Assembly: GCA_034433515.1 (NCBI GenBank) | Contig: DAOUAL010000102.1 | Location: 65,670-129,669, forward strand | Direction: 5' to 3' | Source: DAOTXS01 sp034433515 | GTDB lineage: Bacteria; Chloroflexota; Anaerolineae; UBA4142 | DNA length: 64,000 nt | Shown here: in pieces, positions 24,677-33,160 of the stretch | Layout: each line of letters opens with the position of its first letter | How positions within the stretch are numbered: position 1 is the first letter of the stretch | Program-made: the position numbers and the translations under genes | Notes under the pieces: generated by a model | What the model was told of the DNA's origin: nothing | Database searches by the model: none | What the model saw: the letters and a program-made list of their open reading frames with translations, nothing else

Positions 24677-26209
24677 CTATTTGACGATTACACCCAGAAT
24701 GGCAACCGAGATGGTGTTGATGGTGTTCAACACGACGGAAGGCGCAACGCCGATGAGCACCATCAAAAAGAGCAAGGGCGCCAGCGTGATGACTTCGTAC
24801 GCTTCTACATCTTTCAAGCCGGCCCATTTCTCGTTCAAGGCGCCGAGCAAAACATTCTGAATGACTTTCCACAACAACATGGCTGCGCCAAAGACGATGC
24901 CCAGTACGCAGATGGCAGCAATGAGCGGCAAACTGGCGAACGCGCCACGGAACACCATAAACTCGCTGATAAAGCCAGCCAAGCCGGGCAAGCCCAGCGA
25001 TGCGAGCGAGGCGGTCAACAAGATTGCCCCGTACACCGGAATCTTGGCGCCCAAGCCGCCAAACGAATTCAACGCGCGCGTATGCGTCCGTTCGTACAAG
25101 ATGCCGACGATAAAGAACAGCGCGCCGGTGATGACGCCGTGATTGAACATTTGCAACGTTGCGCCATTCAGAGCGATGCTCCGATCCACCAGTGTGGCTC
25201 CGCCGGCGGCTACGGCGGCGGCGATCCCCAGAATCACGTAGCCCATATGGTTCACGGACGAGTACGCGATCAATCGTTTGAAATCGGTTTGCGCCATAGC
25301 AACGAGCGCGCCGTACACAATCGAAATAGTTGCGAGTATCGCGATAAAGACCGCGTTGGCTTGGAACACTTGCGGGAAAATAGGCACCAACACACGCACG
25401 ATCCCGTACGTGCCAAGTTTTAGCAAGATGCCCGCCAGAATGACCGAGCCAGCGGTAGGCGCGGCGGTGTGCGCATCTGGCAACCAAGTATGGAACGGGA
25501 AGAGTGGCACCTTGATGGCGAACGCGATAAAGATCGCCCAGAACGCGAGGGTGGCGAAGAATGGTTCGTTCGCAAAGGGTCGCTTGGTCGCCAGTTCGAC
25601 AATATCGAATGTGCCGGGGGTGGTCGCGGTACTCGTGTTGATGTACATCGCAATGATCGCCAAGAGCATCAAGACCGAGCCGGCGAGTGTGTAGAGAAAG
25701 AACTTGATGGAAGAGTAGAGCGGACGGTCTTCGGCATGGCCCCAGATGGCGATGAGAAAGTACATTGGCACCAACCCGACTTCCCAGAACACGTAAAAGA
25801 GGAAAAAGTCGAGCGAGACGAACACGCCGAGCATTCCGACTTCGAGTAGCAAGAACATGAAAAAGAATTCACGCACGCGTTCGTGAATCACGCGCGATGA
25901 ATAGTACAACGAAAGAGTGGTCAATAACGTGGTCAGCCAGACCAAGGGCAGACTCAAGCCGTCCACGCCCACGTGATACCGCACATTGATGGTGCTGATC
26001 CACATGTACGTTTCTTCAAATTGCATTTGGGCGGAGTTTGGATTGAACATCCAAAACCATAGGTACGAGGCAAGTCCAAGTGGAATGAGACTCCACAAGA
26101 TCGCGAACCACGCGATTGCCTTGTCTTTGCCTTTGGGAAAGAACAAGACCGCGATCGAGCCAACGAGTGGAAAGGCGAGCAAGAGCGAAAGGTAAGGAAT
26201 GGTCGTCAT
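24677..26209 (-). CDS. nuoM: NADH-quinone oxidoreductase subunit M
   Basis: 510 aa polytopic antiporter-like subunit. Diagnostic segments are FYVFWEVGLVPMYFLIAIWG (with the conserved Glu of TM5), KVPLFPFHTWLPDAHTAAPT and LIAYSSVNHMGYVILG. GAAMLLWKVIQNVLLGALNE near the C-terminus is typical of NuoM. The ATG at 26209 follows GGAGGA. Gaps to nuoL (15 nt) and nuoN (29 nt) show one transcript. Confidence 0.95.
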   Translation of the reverse strand: MTTIPYLSLLLAFPLVGSIAVLFFPKGKDKAIAWFAILWSLIPLGLASYLWFWMFNPNSAQMQFEETYMWISTINVRYHVGVDGLSLPLVWLTTLLTTLSLYYSSRVIHERVREFFFMFLLLEVGMLGVFVSLDFFLFYVFWEVGLVPMYFLIAIWGHAEDRPLYSSIKFFLYTLAGSVLMLLAIIAMYINTSTATTPGTFDIVELATKRPFANEPFFATLAFWAIFIAFAIKVPLFPFHTWLPDAHTAAPTAGSVILAGILLKLGTYGIVRVLVPIFPQVFQANAVFIAILATISIVYGALVAMAQTDFKRLIAYSSVNHMGYVILGIAAAVAAGGATLVDRSIALNGATLQMFNHGVITGALFFIVGILYERTHTRALNSFGGLGAKIPVYGAILLTASLASLGLPGLAGFISEFMVFRGAFASLPLIAAICVLGIVFGAAMLLWKVIQNVLLGALNEKWAGLKDVEAYEVITLAPLLFLMVLIGVAPSVVLNTINTISVAILGVIVK

Positions 26210-26224
26210 TGAAGAGTTCCTCCG

Positions 26225-28399
26225 TTATCGAATCAAGAACATTACGAATGCAAAGAGTGCCGCGCCCGTGATCGCAATGATCAAATAGTTTTGGACGCGA
26301 CCGGTTTGGATGAGTTTCAAACCATCGCCCACCATATCGGTAACGATGCCGGTCCAGTTGACCAAACCATCCACAATGTTTTTATCTATCCACGCGCTCA
26401 TCACACCAAAGACGCGACCCAGGGCGGCGACAAAATTGACCGTGCCGTCCACCACCCATTTGTCGAGCGCGAAGCAAACGCCGGCAAGCCAGCCAAAGAA
26501 TCGGATGAAATAGCCGGCTTGGACGCGCACCGAGTCCACCGTGCCGGTCTTGCCTTCGGGTCCTTCTTTTTGCGCGACGACGAGACCGTACAGTTCGTCG
26601 GCGTAATATTTGTTACGCAATACTTTCCATACGATACCTAGTGCCATCAAGGGATCGCGTTGCCCGGCTTTGACTGGTTTCCAACCATAGATCAACCAGC
26701 CCAAGGCGATGCCGGCAACTGCCAATCCAACCGACAAACCGGCAATCATTGGATTGAAAGCGGTGGCTTCAAGATGTTCTTTGATGCCCAGCACACCACC
26801 TTCGCCCACAAAGTGTTCAAAGAAGGAAATGCCGGGCGCATTGATGAAACCGATGGTAAGAGCAAAGAAGGCAAGCACAGCGAGTGGTGCCCACATCACG
26901 GCGGGCGATTCGTGCGCGTGTTCGAACTTGTGATGGTCGCGCGCTTCGCCAAAAAAGGTGAGAAAGATTTGGCGCGTCATATAGAACGCGGTAAAGAACG
27001 CAGCAATCGCCAGCATCACAAAGACCGCCGTGCCCACCACCTCGCCGTGTTGCAGTTGTTCAAAGGCGTGCGCCAGAATTTCGTCCTTGCTCCAGAACCC
27101 GGCAAAGGGTGGAATGCCGGCAAGCGCGAGCGCGCCGATGATGAATACCGTCGTTGTGATCGGCATCTTTTTGCGCACGGCACCCATTTGCATCATATCG
27201 TTCGTGCCGATGCCGTGAATGACCGACCCCGCGCTCAAGAACAATAAGGCTTTGAAGAAGGCGTGCGTGATGAGATGAAATGCGCCGGCGACGTACGCAC
27301 CAATCCCCAGCGCGGCAACCATAAACCCAAGTTGCGAGACGGTCGAGTATGCTAGCACGCGCTTGATGTCATCTTGTGCCACTCCAATCGTGCCCGCAAA
27401 CAGTGCCGTGAATGCGCCAACGATTGCTACGACAGCCATCGCCGGTCCCCCCACTTCGGCGGCGGTGATGAACAAGGGATACGTGCGTGCAATGAGGAAC
27501 ACCCCAGCCGCGACCATCGTGGCGGCGTGAATCAACGCGCTGACCGGCGTGGGACCTTCCATCGCGTCCGGCAACCAGACGTGGAGTGGGAATTGCGCGC
27601 TCTTGCCGATTGTGCCGCCAAGGAACAAGAGCGCGATGACGGTTACCCAAGGAACACCGGGCAACGCTTGCGCTTCGGCAAGGTGATGCAAGTTCTTTTC
27701 GGTGAAAATTTCCGGCAGATTGAGCCCACCCGATTGAATGTAAAGAAAGATCAAACCAGCGAAAAAGAGTGTATCGCCCACGCGGGTAGTGAGGAAGGCT
27801 TTGAGCGAGGCGAATTTAGCGCGCACGGTTTGTGCATCGTCAATGTGATGTTCGTTGGGCGCGCGAATTGACCAAAAGCCGATCAGGAGGTACGAACACA
27901 AGCCCATGATTTCCCAGAACAAAAAGAATTGGAACAAGTTCGAGGAAATGACCAGCCCCAGCATCCCGCACGCGAACAAGGAAATGTACGCAAAGAATCG
28001 CGCGTAACGCGGATCATCGCTGACATGATGATGACCGTGTTCGTCGGTGTGACTGTGCCGCATATAGCCGATGCTGTAGATAAAGATCATCAAGCAGACG
28101 GTCGTAACCATAAACAGCATCATCGCGACGAGTGGATCAATCATCACGCCGACTTGGAATTGGACATTGCCGGTTGGTAATTGCAAGAAGATGGGCAAGG
28201 TGGCATAGTACGGATGTTGCGCCAGTTCCGCGCCTTCCCCGATTGCCTCAAACAACACCAGGTAGGCGACAACGCCCGATGCCAAGATGCCGGCAACCGC
28301 CGTGAGCGCGCTCACCTTGTTGTTGCGATGAAGAAAAAAGACGATCAGCACAAATGCGAGCAGTGGAAAGATGGGAATTAGGAAAGCGTAATTGAACAT
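26225..28399 (-). CDS. nuoL: NADH-quinone oxidoreductase subunit L
   Basis: 724 aa. The antiporter-like core is followed by the long amphipathic lateral helix region and last TM found only in NuoL. Motifs: FFLFWEIMGLCSYLLIGFW, KSAQFPLHVWLPDAMEGPTP, RVLAYSTVSQLGFMVAALG and HAFFKALLFLSAGSVIHG. A 40-residue, His-rich loop (HSHTDEHGHHHVSDDP) lies in the N-terminal part near residue 110. The start at 28399 (MFNYAFLIP) follows GAGGTGAT; an upstream ATG at 28444 lies in the repeat region and was rejected. Confidence 0.95.
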   Translation of the reverse strand: MFNYAFLIPIFPLLAFVLIVFFLHRNNKVSALTAVAGILASGVVAYLVLFEAIGEGAELAQHPYYATLPIFLQLPTGNVQFQVGVMIDPLVAMMLFMVTTVCLMIFIYSIGYMRHSHTDEHGHHHVSDDPRYARFFAYISLFACGMLGLVISSNLFQFFLFWEIMGLCSYLLIGFWSIRAPNEHHIDDAQTVRAKFASLKAFLTTRVGDTLFFAGLIFLYIQSGGLNLPEIFTEKNLHHLAEAQALPGVPWVTVIALLFLGGTIGKSAQFPLHVWLPDAMEGPTPVSALIHAATMVAAGVFLIARTYPLFITAAEVGGPAMAVVAIVGAFTALFAGTIGVAQDDIKRVLAYSTVSQLGFMVAALGIGAYVAGAFHLITHAFFKALLFLSAGSVIHGIGTNDMMQMGAVRKKMPITTTVFIIGALALAGIPPFAGFWSKDEILAHAFEQLQHGEVVGTAVFVMLAIAAFFTAFYMTRQIFLTFFGEARDHHKFEHAHESPAVMWAPLAVLAFFALTIGFINAPGISFFEHFVGEGGVLGIKEHLEATAFNPMIAGLSVGLAVAGIALGWLIYGWKPVKAGQRDPLMALGIVWKVLRNKYYADELYGLVVAQKEGPEGKTGTVDSVRVQAGYFIRFFGWLAGVCFALDKWVVDGTVNFVAALGRVFGVMSAWIDKNIVDGLVNWTGIVTDMVGDGLKLIQTGRVQNYLIIAITGAALFAFVMFLIR

Positions 28400-28411
28400 T
28401 ATCACCTCAAA

Positions 28412-28497
28412 TGTGCCAATGACCCAATGAGCCAATGTGCCCAAAAGGCACGCCTACGTCGAGATGGTTTGGCTCATTGGCACATTGGAGCATTGGT
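28412..28497. repeat. Inverted CCAATG-rich repeat between nuoK and nuoL
   Basis: Iterated GCCAATG units (TGTGCCAATG, ACCCAATG, AGCCAATG) at 28412-28440 face their reverse complements (GGCTCATTGG, CACATTGGAG, CATTGG) at 28471-28496. The transcript could fold into a long stem. It is non-coding and fills the gap between nuoK and nuoL. Confidence 0.7.
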
Positions 28498-28505
28498 TCA
28501 CTGTC

Positions 28506-28814
28506 TTACCATTTCATCAAATCAACGTCTTCCACGTTCACCGTATCGCGCGAGCGATAGATGGCAATGATTAATGCGAGACCGATCGCGGCTTCGGCGG
28601 CAGCAAGCGTGATGACAAATAGCGCGAAAATTTGTCCTGCCAGATCGGCGGGCTTGATATACCGCCAGAACGCAATCAGGTTGATGTTCACCGCATTGAG
28701 CATCAGTTCGATGCCGATCAAGATGCCAATCGCGTTGCGCCGCGCCAATGCGCCAAACAGACCAATGCAGAACAAGGCGGCGGCAAGAAGAAGATAAAGT
28801 TGGAGTGGAACCAT
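28506..28814 (-). CDS. nuoK: NADH-quinone oxidoreductase subunit K
   Basis: 102 aa, three membrane helices, normal length. GIGIELMLNAVNINLIAFWR carries the conserved membrane Glu of NuoK (MrpC-like), and FALFVITLAAAEAAIGLALI the second Glu. The ATG at 28814 follows GAGGT. It forms the quinone-to-antiporter proton channel link with NuoJ. Confidence 0.95.
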   Translation of the reverse strand: MVPLQLYLLLAAALFCIGLFGALARRNAIGILIGIELMLNAVNINLIAFWRYIKPADLAGQIFALFVITLAAAEAAIGLALIIAIYRSRDTVNVEDVDLMKW

Positions 28815-28830
28815 AGAGACCTCAGGGATT

Positions 28831-28893
28831 AGTGGTCAGTGGTCAGTATTCAGTATTCAGTGTTCAGTGTTTAGTGTTCAGTAGTCGGTAGTC
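28831..28893. repeat. 7-bp tandem repeats (nine AGTNNTC units)
   Basis: Nine consecutive heptads: AGTGGTC twice, AGTATTC twice, AGTGTTC, AGTGTTT, AGTGTTC, AGTAGTC, GGTAGTC. They fill most of the 90-bp gap between nuoJ and nuoK. The paired unit variants suggest growth by slippage. Confidence 0.85.
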
Positions 28894-28904
28894 GGTTACG
28901 CTGG

Positions 28905-29402
28905 CTACTCTCGTGCAATCACAATCGCGCCGATAAGGGCGGCAAGCAACAAGAGCGAGACGGCTTCAAAGGGCAAGAGATACGTTGTCATTAACTCGGT
29001 ACCGATTTTGGGGATTAGATCGCCGCTTACTTTTTGGGTGACGACATTCCATTTGGTACCGACCACCACAAAGAGCAGAATCGCAAACACAATCACAGCG
29101 ATCAAGGCGGCGCCCACCCATTGGGTATTAAAAGCCACTCCGCCACGCATCAAGCCGCGCGTGAGCATTACGGCAAAGAGAATCAGTACCGAGATCGCGC
29201 CGATGTAGATGAGGATTTGCACCACGCCGACAAACTCGGCTTCCAGCACAAAGTACACCCCGGCGACGCCCACAAAAGCGAGAATCAAACCCAGGGCGGC
29301 ACGCAAGAGATTGGGTTGAGTAACGGCGATCAACGCGCCGACGAGCGCAATCGCCCCGACCACATAGAACGCAACATTTGTGAGAAATAGGTCTGCGGTC
29401 AT
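28905..29402 (-). CDS. nuoJ: NADH-quinone oxidoreductase subunit J
   Basis: 165 aa with five membrane helices. YFVLEAEFVGVVQILIYIGA with IGAISVLILFAVML is the signature of NuoJ around TM3, whose pi-bulge helix is central to coupling. The C-terminal part ends LIGAIVIARE. The ATG at 29402 follows AAGGAT. Confidence 0.95.
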   Translation of the reverse strand: MTADLFLTNVAFYVVGAIALVGALIAVTQPNLLRAALGLILAFVGVAGVYFVLEAEFVGVVQILIYIGAISVLILFAVMLTRGLMRGGVAFNTQWVGAALIAVIVFAILLFVVVGTKWNVVTQKVSGDLIPKIGTELMTTYLLPFEAVSLLLLAALIGAIVIARE

Positions 29403-29418
29403 CGTTGATCCTTATCGT

Positions 29419-30525
29419 TTAGAATAACCCGTATTGTTTCAGCGCAGGCAGTGCATAAGTTACAAACAAACTTGCCAAGAGGATGTTGATGAGGGCAATC
29501 GGCACAAGCACCTTCCACGCAAACTTCATCAAATGATCTACCCGCACGCGGGGCCATGTCATTCGAATCCACATTCCCAACAAAACGAGTGCATAGACCT
29601 TGATGATGAACCATACATAGCCGGGGAGCCAAGGTCCCTGCCAGCCCCCCAGGAAGAGGGTTACGGCGACACTGCAAACGAGGAAAAAGTTGAAATACTC
29701 GCCAACGTAGAACAAGCCCCATTTCAAACCGCTGTACTCGGTATGATGCCCCGCCACAATTTCCGATTCGCCTTCCGGAATATCGAACGGGGTGCGATTG
29801 ACTTCGGCGAGCGCGCTGATGTAATAAACGATAAACGCAATCGGTCCGACCGGGAACGCAAAAATGTACCAGCCCAAACCACTCCAGCCGCTTTGTGCTG
29901 CCACAATATCATTCATCGAAAGTGAACCCGCCATCAAGGCGATGACAACAATGGTGAGTACTTGGGGCACTTCGTACGAAACCATTTGCGCCACCGCGCG
30001 CATTCCACCCAGCAACGAAAACTTGTTGTTCGAGCCATAGCCCGCCATAAAGAGTCCAATCGTCCCAATCGAGCCAATCGCCACGACCCAGAGCAAGCCG
30101 ATGTTCAAATCTACGGGCGACATGCCTTTGCCCCACGGAATCACCGCGAAAGCCAGGACGGCGGGTGCGGCGGTGACCATCGGCGCGAGGGTGTGTACCA
30201 GGCGATCGGCATTTGCCGGGATGATGTCTTCTTTGATCAGCATCTTGATCGTATCGGCGATGGGTTGCAACAAGCCCCAGGGTCCCACGCGGTTGGGGCC
30301 CACGCGATCTTGCACCCGCGCGGCAATCTTGCGCTCGAACCAAATCATCGCCAGCACCATCAATACGAGCCACAACAAGAGCACGACGACGACAATCAAG
30401 CCCATAATGCCGGCGACCAGCGCGCTTTCGACATCGGCACGGAGATTCCAGCCCGCCAAGAGTGCATGCAATACACCAGCGAGCCAGTCGTACAGATTAG
30501 GAAAAAGATTGTTTAGAATGTCCAT
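29419..30525 (-). CDS. nuoH: NADH-quinone oxidoreductase subunit H
   Basis: 368 aa, eight membrane helices, forms the quinone chamber with NuoB and NuoD. Strongly conserved blocks are WFERKIAARVQDRVGPNRVG, GLLQPIADTIKMLIKEDIIP, AEVNRTPFDIPEGESEIVAG and HTEYSGLKWGLFYVGEY. The C-terminal FIKVYALVLLGMWIRMTWPR equivalent is present. Its partners nuoB, nuoC, nuoD and nuoI are not nearby. Confidence 0.96.
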   Translation of the reverse strand: MDILNNLFPNLYDWLAGVLHALLAGWNLRADVESALVAGIMGLIVVVVLLLWLVLMVLAMIWFERKIAARVQDRVGPNRVGPWGLLQPIADTIKMLIKEDIIPANADRLVHTLAPMVTAAPAVLAFAVIPWGKGMSPVDLNIGLLWVVAIGSIGTIGLFMAGYGSNNKFSLLGGMRAVAQMVSYEVPQVLTIVVIALMAGSLSMNDIVAAQSGWSGLGWYIFAFPVGPIAFIVYYISALAEVNRTPFDIPEGESEIVAGHHTEYSGLKWGLFYVGEYFNFFLVCSVAVTLFLGGWQGPWLPGYVWFIIKVYALVLLGMWIRMTWPRVRVDHLMKFAWKVLVPIALINILLASLFVTYALPALKQYGLF

Positions 30526-30585
30526 ATCCAGTCCCAGGTTTCAGGTAAGGTACAGGTCGTCAAAACAGATGACCTGCCATCAAGG

Positions 30586-30960
30586 TTACACCCATTCCAG
30601 CAATCGCTTGCGCCAGGCGTACGCCAGTGCGACGACGAGGATGCCCAAAAAGATTGCCATCTCGACGAGCGCAAAGAGCCCGAGCGCATTGTAGGCGACA
30701 GCCCAGGGGTAGAGGAAAATAACTTCGACGTCGAACACGACAAAGATGAGCGCAAAGATATAGTACTGGACGCGGAATTGAACCCAGACATGTTGCGCTT
30801 CTTCGGGGAAATCTTCAAACTCGAGACCACATTCATACGTGGTGAGTTTGGATTTGTTGGGCTTTTTGGGGCGAACCAACCAAGAGACAAATAGACCAAT
30901 GGGAGGAAAAAGGGCGGCGACAATTGCAAAGAGGGCAACCATGCCATATTGATCAAGCAC
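30586..30960 (-). CDS. nuoA: NADH-quinone oxidoreductase subunit A
   Basis: 124 aa, three membrane helices. Typical NuoA loop TTYECGLEFEDFPEEAQHVW with the conserved Cys, then QFRVQYYIFALIFVVFDVEV and LYPWAVAYNALG. The GTG start at 30960 follows AAAGGAG; the longer frame to 31032 runs into the promoter. First gene of the nuoAHJKLMN operon. The 60-nt gap to nuoH is where nuoBCD normally sit, so these appear to be lost or moved elsewhere. Confidence 0.93.
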   Translation of the reverse strand: MLDQYGMVALFAIVAALFPPIGLFVSWLVRPKKPNKSKLTTYECGLEFEDFPEEAQHVWVQFRVQYYIFALIFVVFDVEVIFLYPWAVAYNALGLFALVEMAIFLGILVVALAYAWRKRLLEWV

Positions 30961-31003
30961 GTTGGCTACTCCTTTGTAGAAAGATTGAGCTTGAACACGA
31001 TTT

Positions 31004-31032
31004 ATTATATCATACCCATCGTGTTTTGACAA
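31004..31032 (-). promoter_or_regulatory. Sigma70-type promoter of the nuo operon
   Basis: On the minus strand, TTGTCA (31032-31027), a 17-bp spacer and TATAAT (31009-31004). The expected start of transcription is near 30997, about 37 nt before the nuoA GTG. Confidence 0.8.
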
Positions 31033-31071
31033 AAATTCCTATCTTGATCATTATACACAAGGTCGCCTGAT

Positions 31072-31102
31072 TTGCCAATTAAAAGAGAACGTGTGCTATA
31101 AT
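31072..31102 (+). promoter_or_regulatory. Promoter of the FemAB-like gene, probably leaderless
   Basis: TTGCCA at 31072-31077, a 19-bp spacer and TATAAT at 31097-31102. The expected +1 is about 31109, next to the GTG at 31110, leaving no room for a ribosome binding site. Confidence 0.65.
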
Positions 31103-31109
31103 GTCTTGC

Positions 31110-32117
31110 GTGGCTGTGCAATATCATCTCGTCGAAAATCCGGCTGCACACGCATGGGACGATTTTGTGGCGTCGCGCAGCGGACATATTTTGCAATCCA
31201 GCGCGTGGGGTGAACTGAAATCGAAATTTGGGTGGAGTGTGCATCGCTTGGCACTGGCTGGCGCGGAGGAAATGATTGCCGGGGCACAAATTTTATTTCG
31301 ACGTTTGCCGCTCGGTTTGTGTTTTGCGTACATCCCGCGCGGTCCCGTCGCCGATTTCAACGAGGCTCATACAGTTGAGTTTTTATTCAACACGATCTTT
31401 GCCGTTGCCAAGTCGCATAACGCCTTTGCGCTCAAAATTGAACCCAATACTTGGCACTTTGAACCTTTAACTTTTAACTTGAGACCTTCAACAACCATCC
31501 AGCCCTGCACCACCCTCCATCTCGATCTCACGCGTGACCTCGATGCGATTTTGGCGCAGATGAAACCCAAATGGCGTTACAACATTCGTTTGGCGGAACG
31601 CAAAGGCATTACTGTACGCGCCGGCAGTGTGGATGATTTGCCAACCTTTTATCGTTTGATGCAGATCACTAGCATGCGCGACAAGTTTGCGATTCATTCC
31701 GCCGATTATTATCGCACCGCATTCGAACTTTTTACCGCCCGCGATTACGCGCGCTTGTTCGTTGCCGAGTACGCCGGCGAACCGCTTGCGATGATTTTCG
31801 TAACCGCGTTCGGCGGTGAAGCGATCTATCTGTATGGCGCGTCGTCCAACGCGCACCGTGAGCGAATGCCGAATCACGCGTTGCATTGGGCAGCGATTCA
31901 ATGGGCAAAGGCGCGTGGGTGTACGCGGTACGATTTGTGGGGCTTGGGCGCGACGACTGAAGCGGATGAACAAACGGCGCACGGTTTATATCAATTCAAG
32001 CAAGGATTCGGCGGCAAATTGGTGCAGTACGCCGGCGGCTATGATGCGGTGTTCTCGCGCTGGAAGTATGCGCTGTACGAACTGGCGGTGAAGGTCAGGC
32101 GAGGTAGATTGGGATGA
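31110..32117 (+). CDS. FemAB-family aminoacyl/peptidyl transferase-like protein
   Basis: About 335 aa with two GNAT-like folds. Blocks such as HILQSSAWGELKSKFGW near residue 28, MKPKWRYNIRLAERKGITVR near 150 and IFVTAFGGEAIYLYGASSNA near 230 match the FemABX group, which adds amino acids to peptidoglycan precursors using aminoacyl-tRNA. LHWAAIQWAKARGCTRYDLW with GLGATTEADEQTAHGLYQFK is typical of the C-terminal GNAT. The ATG at 31101 overlaps the -10 box, so I prefer the GTG at 31110, which gives a leaderless mRNA. It is divergent from nuo. Whether it acts on lipid II or another substrate is unknown. Confidence 0.82.
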   Translation: MAVQYHLVENPAAHAWDDFVASRSGHILQSSAWGELKSKFGWSVHRLALAGAEEMIAGAQILFRRLPLGLCFAYIPRGPVADFNEAHTVEFLFNTIFAVAKSHNAFALKIEPNTWHFEPLTFNLRPSTTIQPCTTLHLDLTRDLDAILAQMKPKWRYNIRLAERKGITVRAGSVDDLPTFYRLMQITSMRDKFAIHSADYYRTAFELFTARDYARLFVAEYAGEPLAMIFVTAFGGEAIYLYGASSNAHRERMPNHALHWAAIQWAKARGCTRYDLWGLGATTEADEQTAHGLYQFKQGFGGKLVQYAGGYDAVFSRWKYALYELAVKVRRGRLG

Positions 32118-32154
32118 AAACACCATCGAATAAATTCGACGGCTAGAAAAATGA

Positions 32155-32175
32155 AAGCCGACTTGATGTCGGCTT
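32155..32175 (+). terminator. Hairpin after the FemAB-like gene
   Basis: AAGCCGAC (32155-32162) and GTCGGCTT (32168-32175) pair across a 5-nt loop. Without a T-run, termination would be weak. Confidence 0.5.
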
Positions 32176-32217
32176 GGATCCCTCAGATATGCGCTTGAGC
32201 GATTGGCGCCGTGGCAG

Positions 32218-32697
32218 TCATCTCTTGCCGTGCTTTGCAGTTTTCCATTCTCTCAGCAACCTTGGCAAGTCGGTTGGAAATGATACTAGCCCGATTTGTT
32301 CGGCGGCTTGCCACAAAGACACATCAAACGTTGCTAATGTGACAGACTCGCCCATTGTTTCTTGCCACAGCGATGCGGCTGCCAAATGAATGGCGTCATA
32401 GCCGCGCAGATGGTGTTTCCACGCCAGAAGGTCTGCGCGAGATACAACGGTCTCGGTGATTGGTGTGCGGACAAGATCGTTCCAAGCGCGCCGGAACATT
32501 TGTAAACTAGACAGTCCCTCCGTGCGTCGCAATGCTCCCATTCGTACCGCTTTGCCAAGCGCAGCGGCTACTTCAGCACGGCTAATCAAGGATGTGCCGA
32601 CAAGATTGGCGCTTGTGACAGCGGCTTTTGTCTCGATCGAGCCGTATTCGGTCACATAGAGTTTGACTAATGCGCTTGCGTCAAGATAGAGGATCAT
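32218..32697 (-). CDS. PIN-domain toxin (VapC-like)
   Basis: 159 aa. The PIN nuclease acidic residues are in place: Asp6 in LYLDASALVKLY, Glu42 in SRAEVAAAL, Asp101 in RGYDAIHLAA and Asp125 in TFDVSLW. These bind divalent metal and cut RNA in known VapC toxins. Its ATG overlaps the stop of the upstream antitoxin gene (ATGA), typical for such pairs. The target RNA cannot be predicted. Confidence 0.85.
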   Translation of the reverse strand: MILYLDASALVKLYVTEYGSIETKAAVTSANLVGTSLISRAEVAAALGKAVRMGALRRTEGLSSLQMFRRAWNDLVRTPITETVVSRADLLAWKHHLRGYDAIHLAAASLWQETMGESVTLATFDVSLWQAAEQIGLVSFPTDLPRLLREWKTAKHGKR

Positions 32698-32969
32698 TCG
32701 CGATTCTCCAGCAATATCTCAGCCACAGACTTTTTGCCGTGTGTGCGTGGCGTATGTTTTGGAGCACGAAATTTTTTTCCGCTCCACGCCATCAACCCTG
32801 AGCGCACAAGCGCGCGTGTGCGTGCCTCCAGTGGCGTCCCGATGGGTACGAGCTGAACGATCGGTTTTCCTCGTTCTGTGATAATGAGCGTGCCGCCCGA
32901 CTTGACCTGCCGCACATAAGTACCTAAACGCGTTTTCAATTCGCGAATCCCCACGGTCTCTTGCACCAT
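32694..32969 (-). CDS. Antitoxin of the Phd/YefM type
   Basis: 91 aa. The N-terminus VGIRELKTRLGTYVRQVKSG and ITERGKPIVQLVPIG match the Phd/YefM DNA-binding fold; the C-terminal 35 residues (AWSGKKFRAPKHTPR) would wrap the toxin. The ATG at 32969 follows GGGAGG. The longer frame to 33005 crosses the promoter. It probably binds its own promoter (see 32988-33024). Confidence 0.83.
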   Translation of the reverse strand: MVQETVGIRELKTRLGTYVRQVKSGGTLIITERGKPIVQLVPIGTPLEARTRALVRSGLMAWSGKKFRAPKHTPRTHGKKSVAEILLENRE

Positions 32970-32987
32970 TTTTGCCTCCCTACCAAT

Positions 32988-33024
32988 GTGGCTACATTCT
33001 ACCAAAAGTGGCTACAATTTGCAA
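32988..33024 (-). promoter_or_regulatory. Toxin-antitoxin promoter with two direct operator-like repeats
   Basis: On the minus strand, TTGCAA (33024-33019), 17 bp, TAGAAT (33001-32996). The plus strand shows GTGGCTACA at 32988-32996 and again at 33008-33016, exactly 20 bp apart and straddling the -10 box. This fits autoregulation by the antitoxin complex. Confidence 0.65.
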
Positions 33025-33160
33025 TAATGCTTATACGGGTGAGTATTCACCTGTGTTACGACAAACCAAGTGAAACAATCCCAAAAAACTATGAAGATTA
33101 CTTCGTTGCAAAAAACGCTCCTCCCCATGACGCGAGCGAGATGTGAATAATCACCAGTGC

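Noticed and set aside
33028..33055. GGTGA/TCACC palindrome as a terminator or operator
   Set aside because: Short, with no T-run and no gene at a sensible distance; treated as chance.
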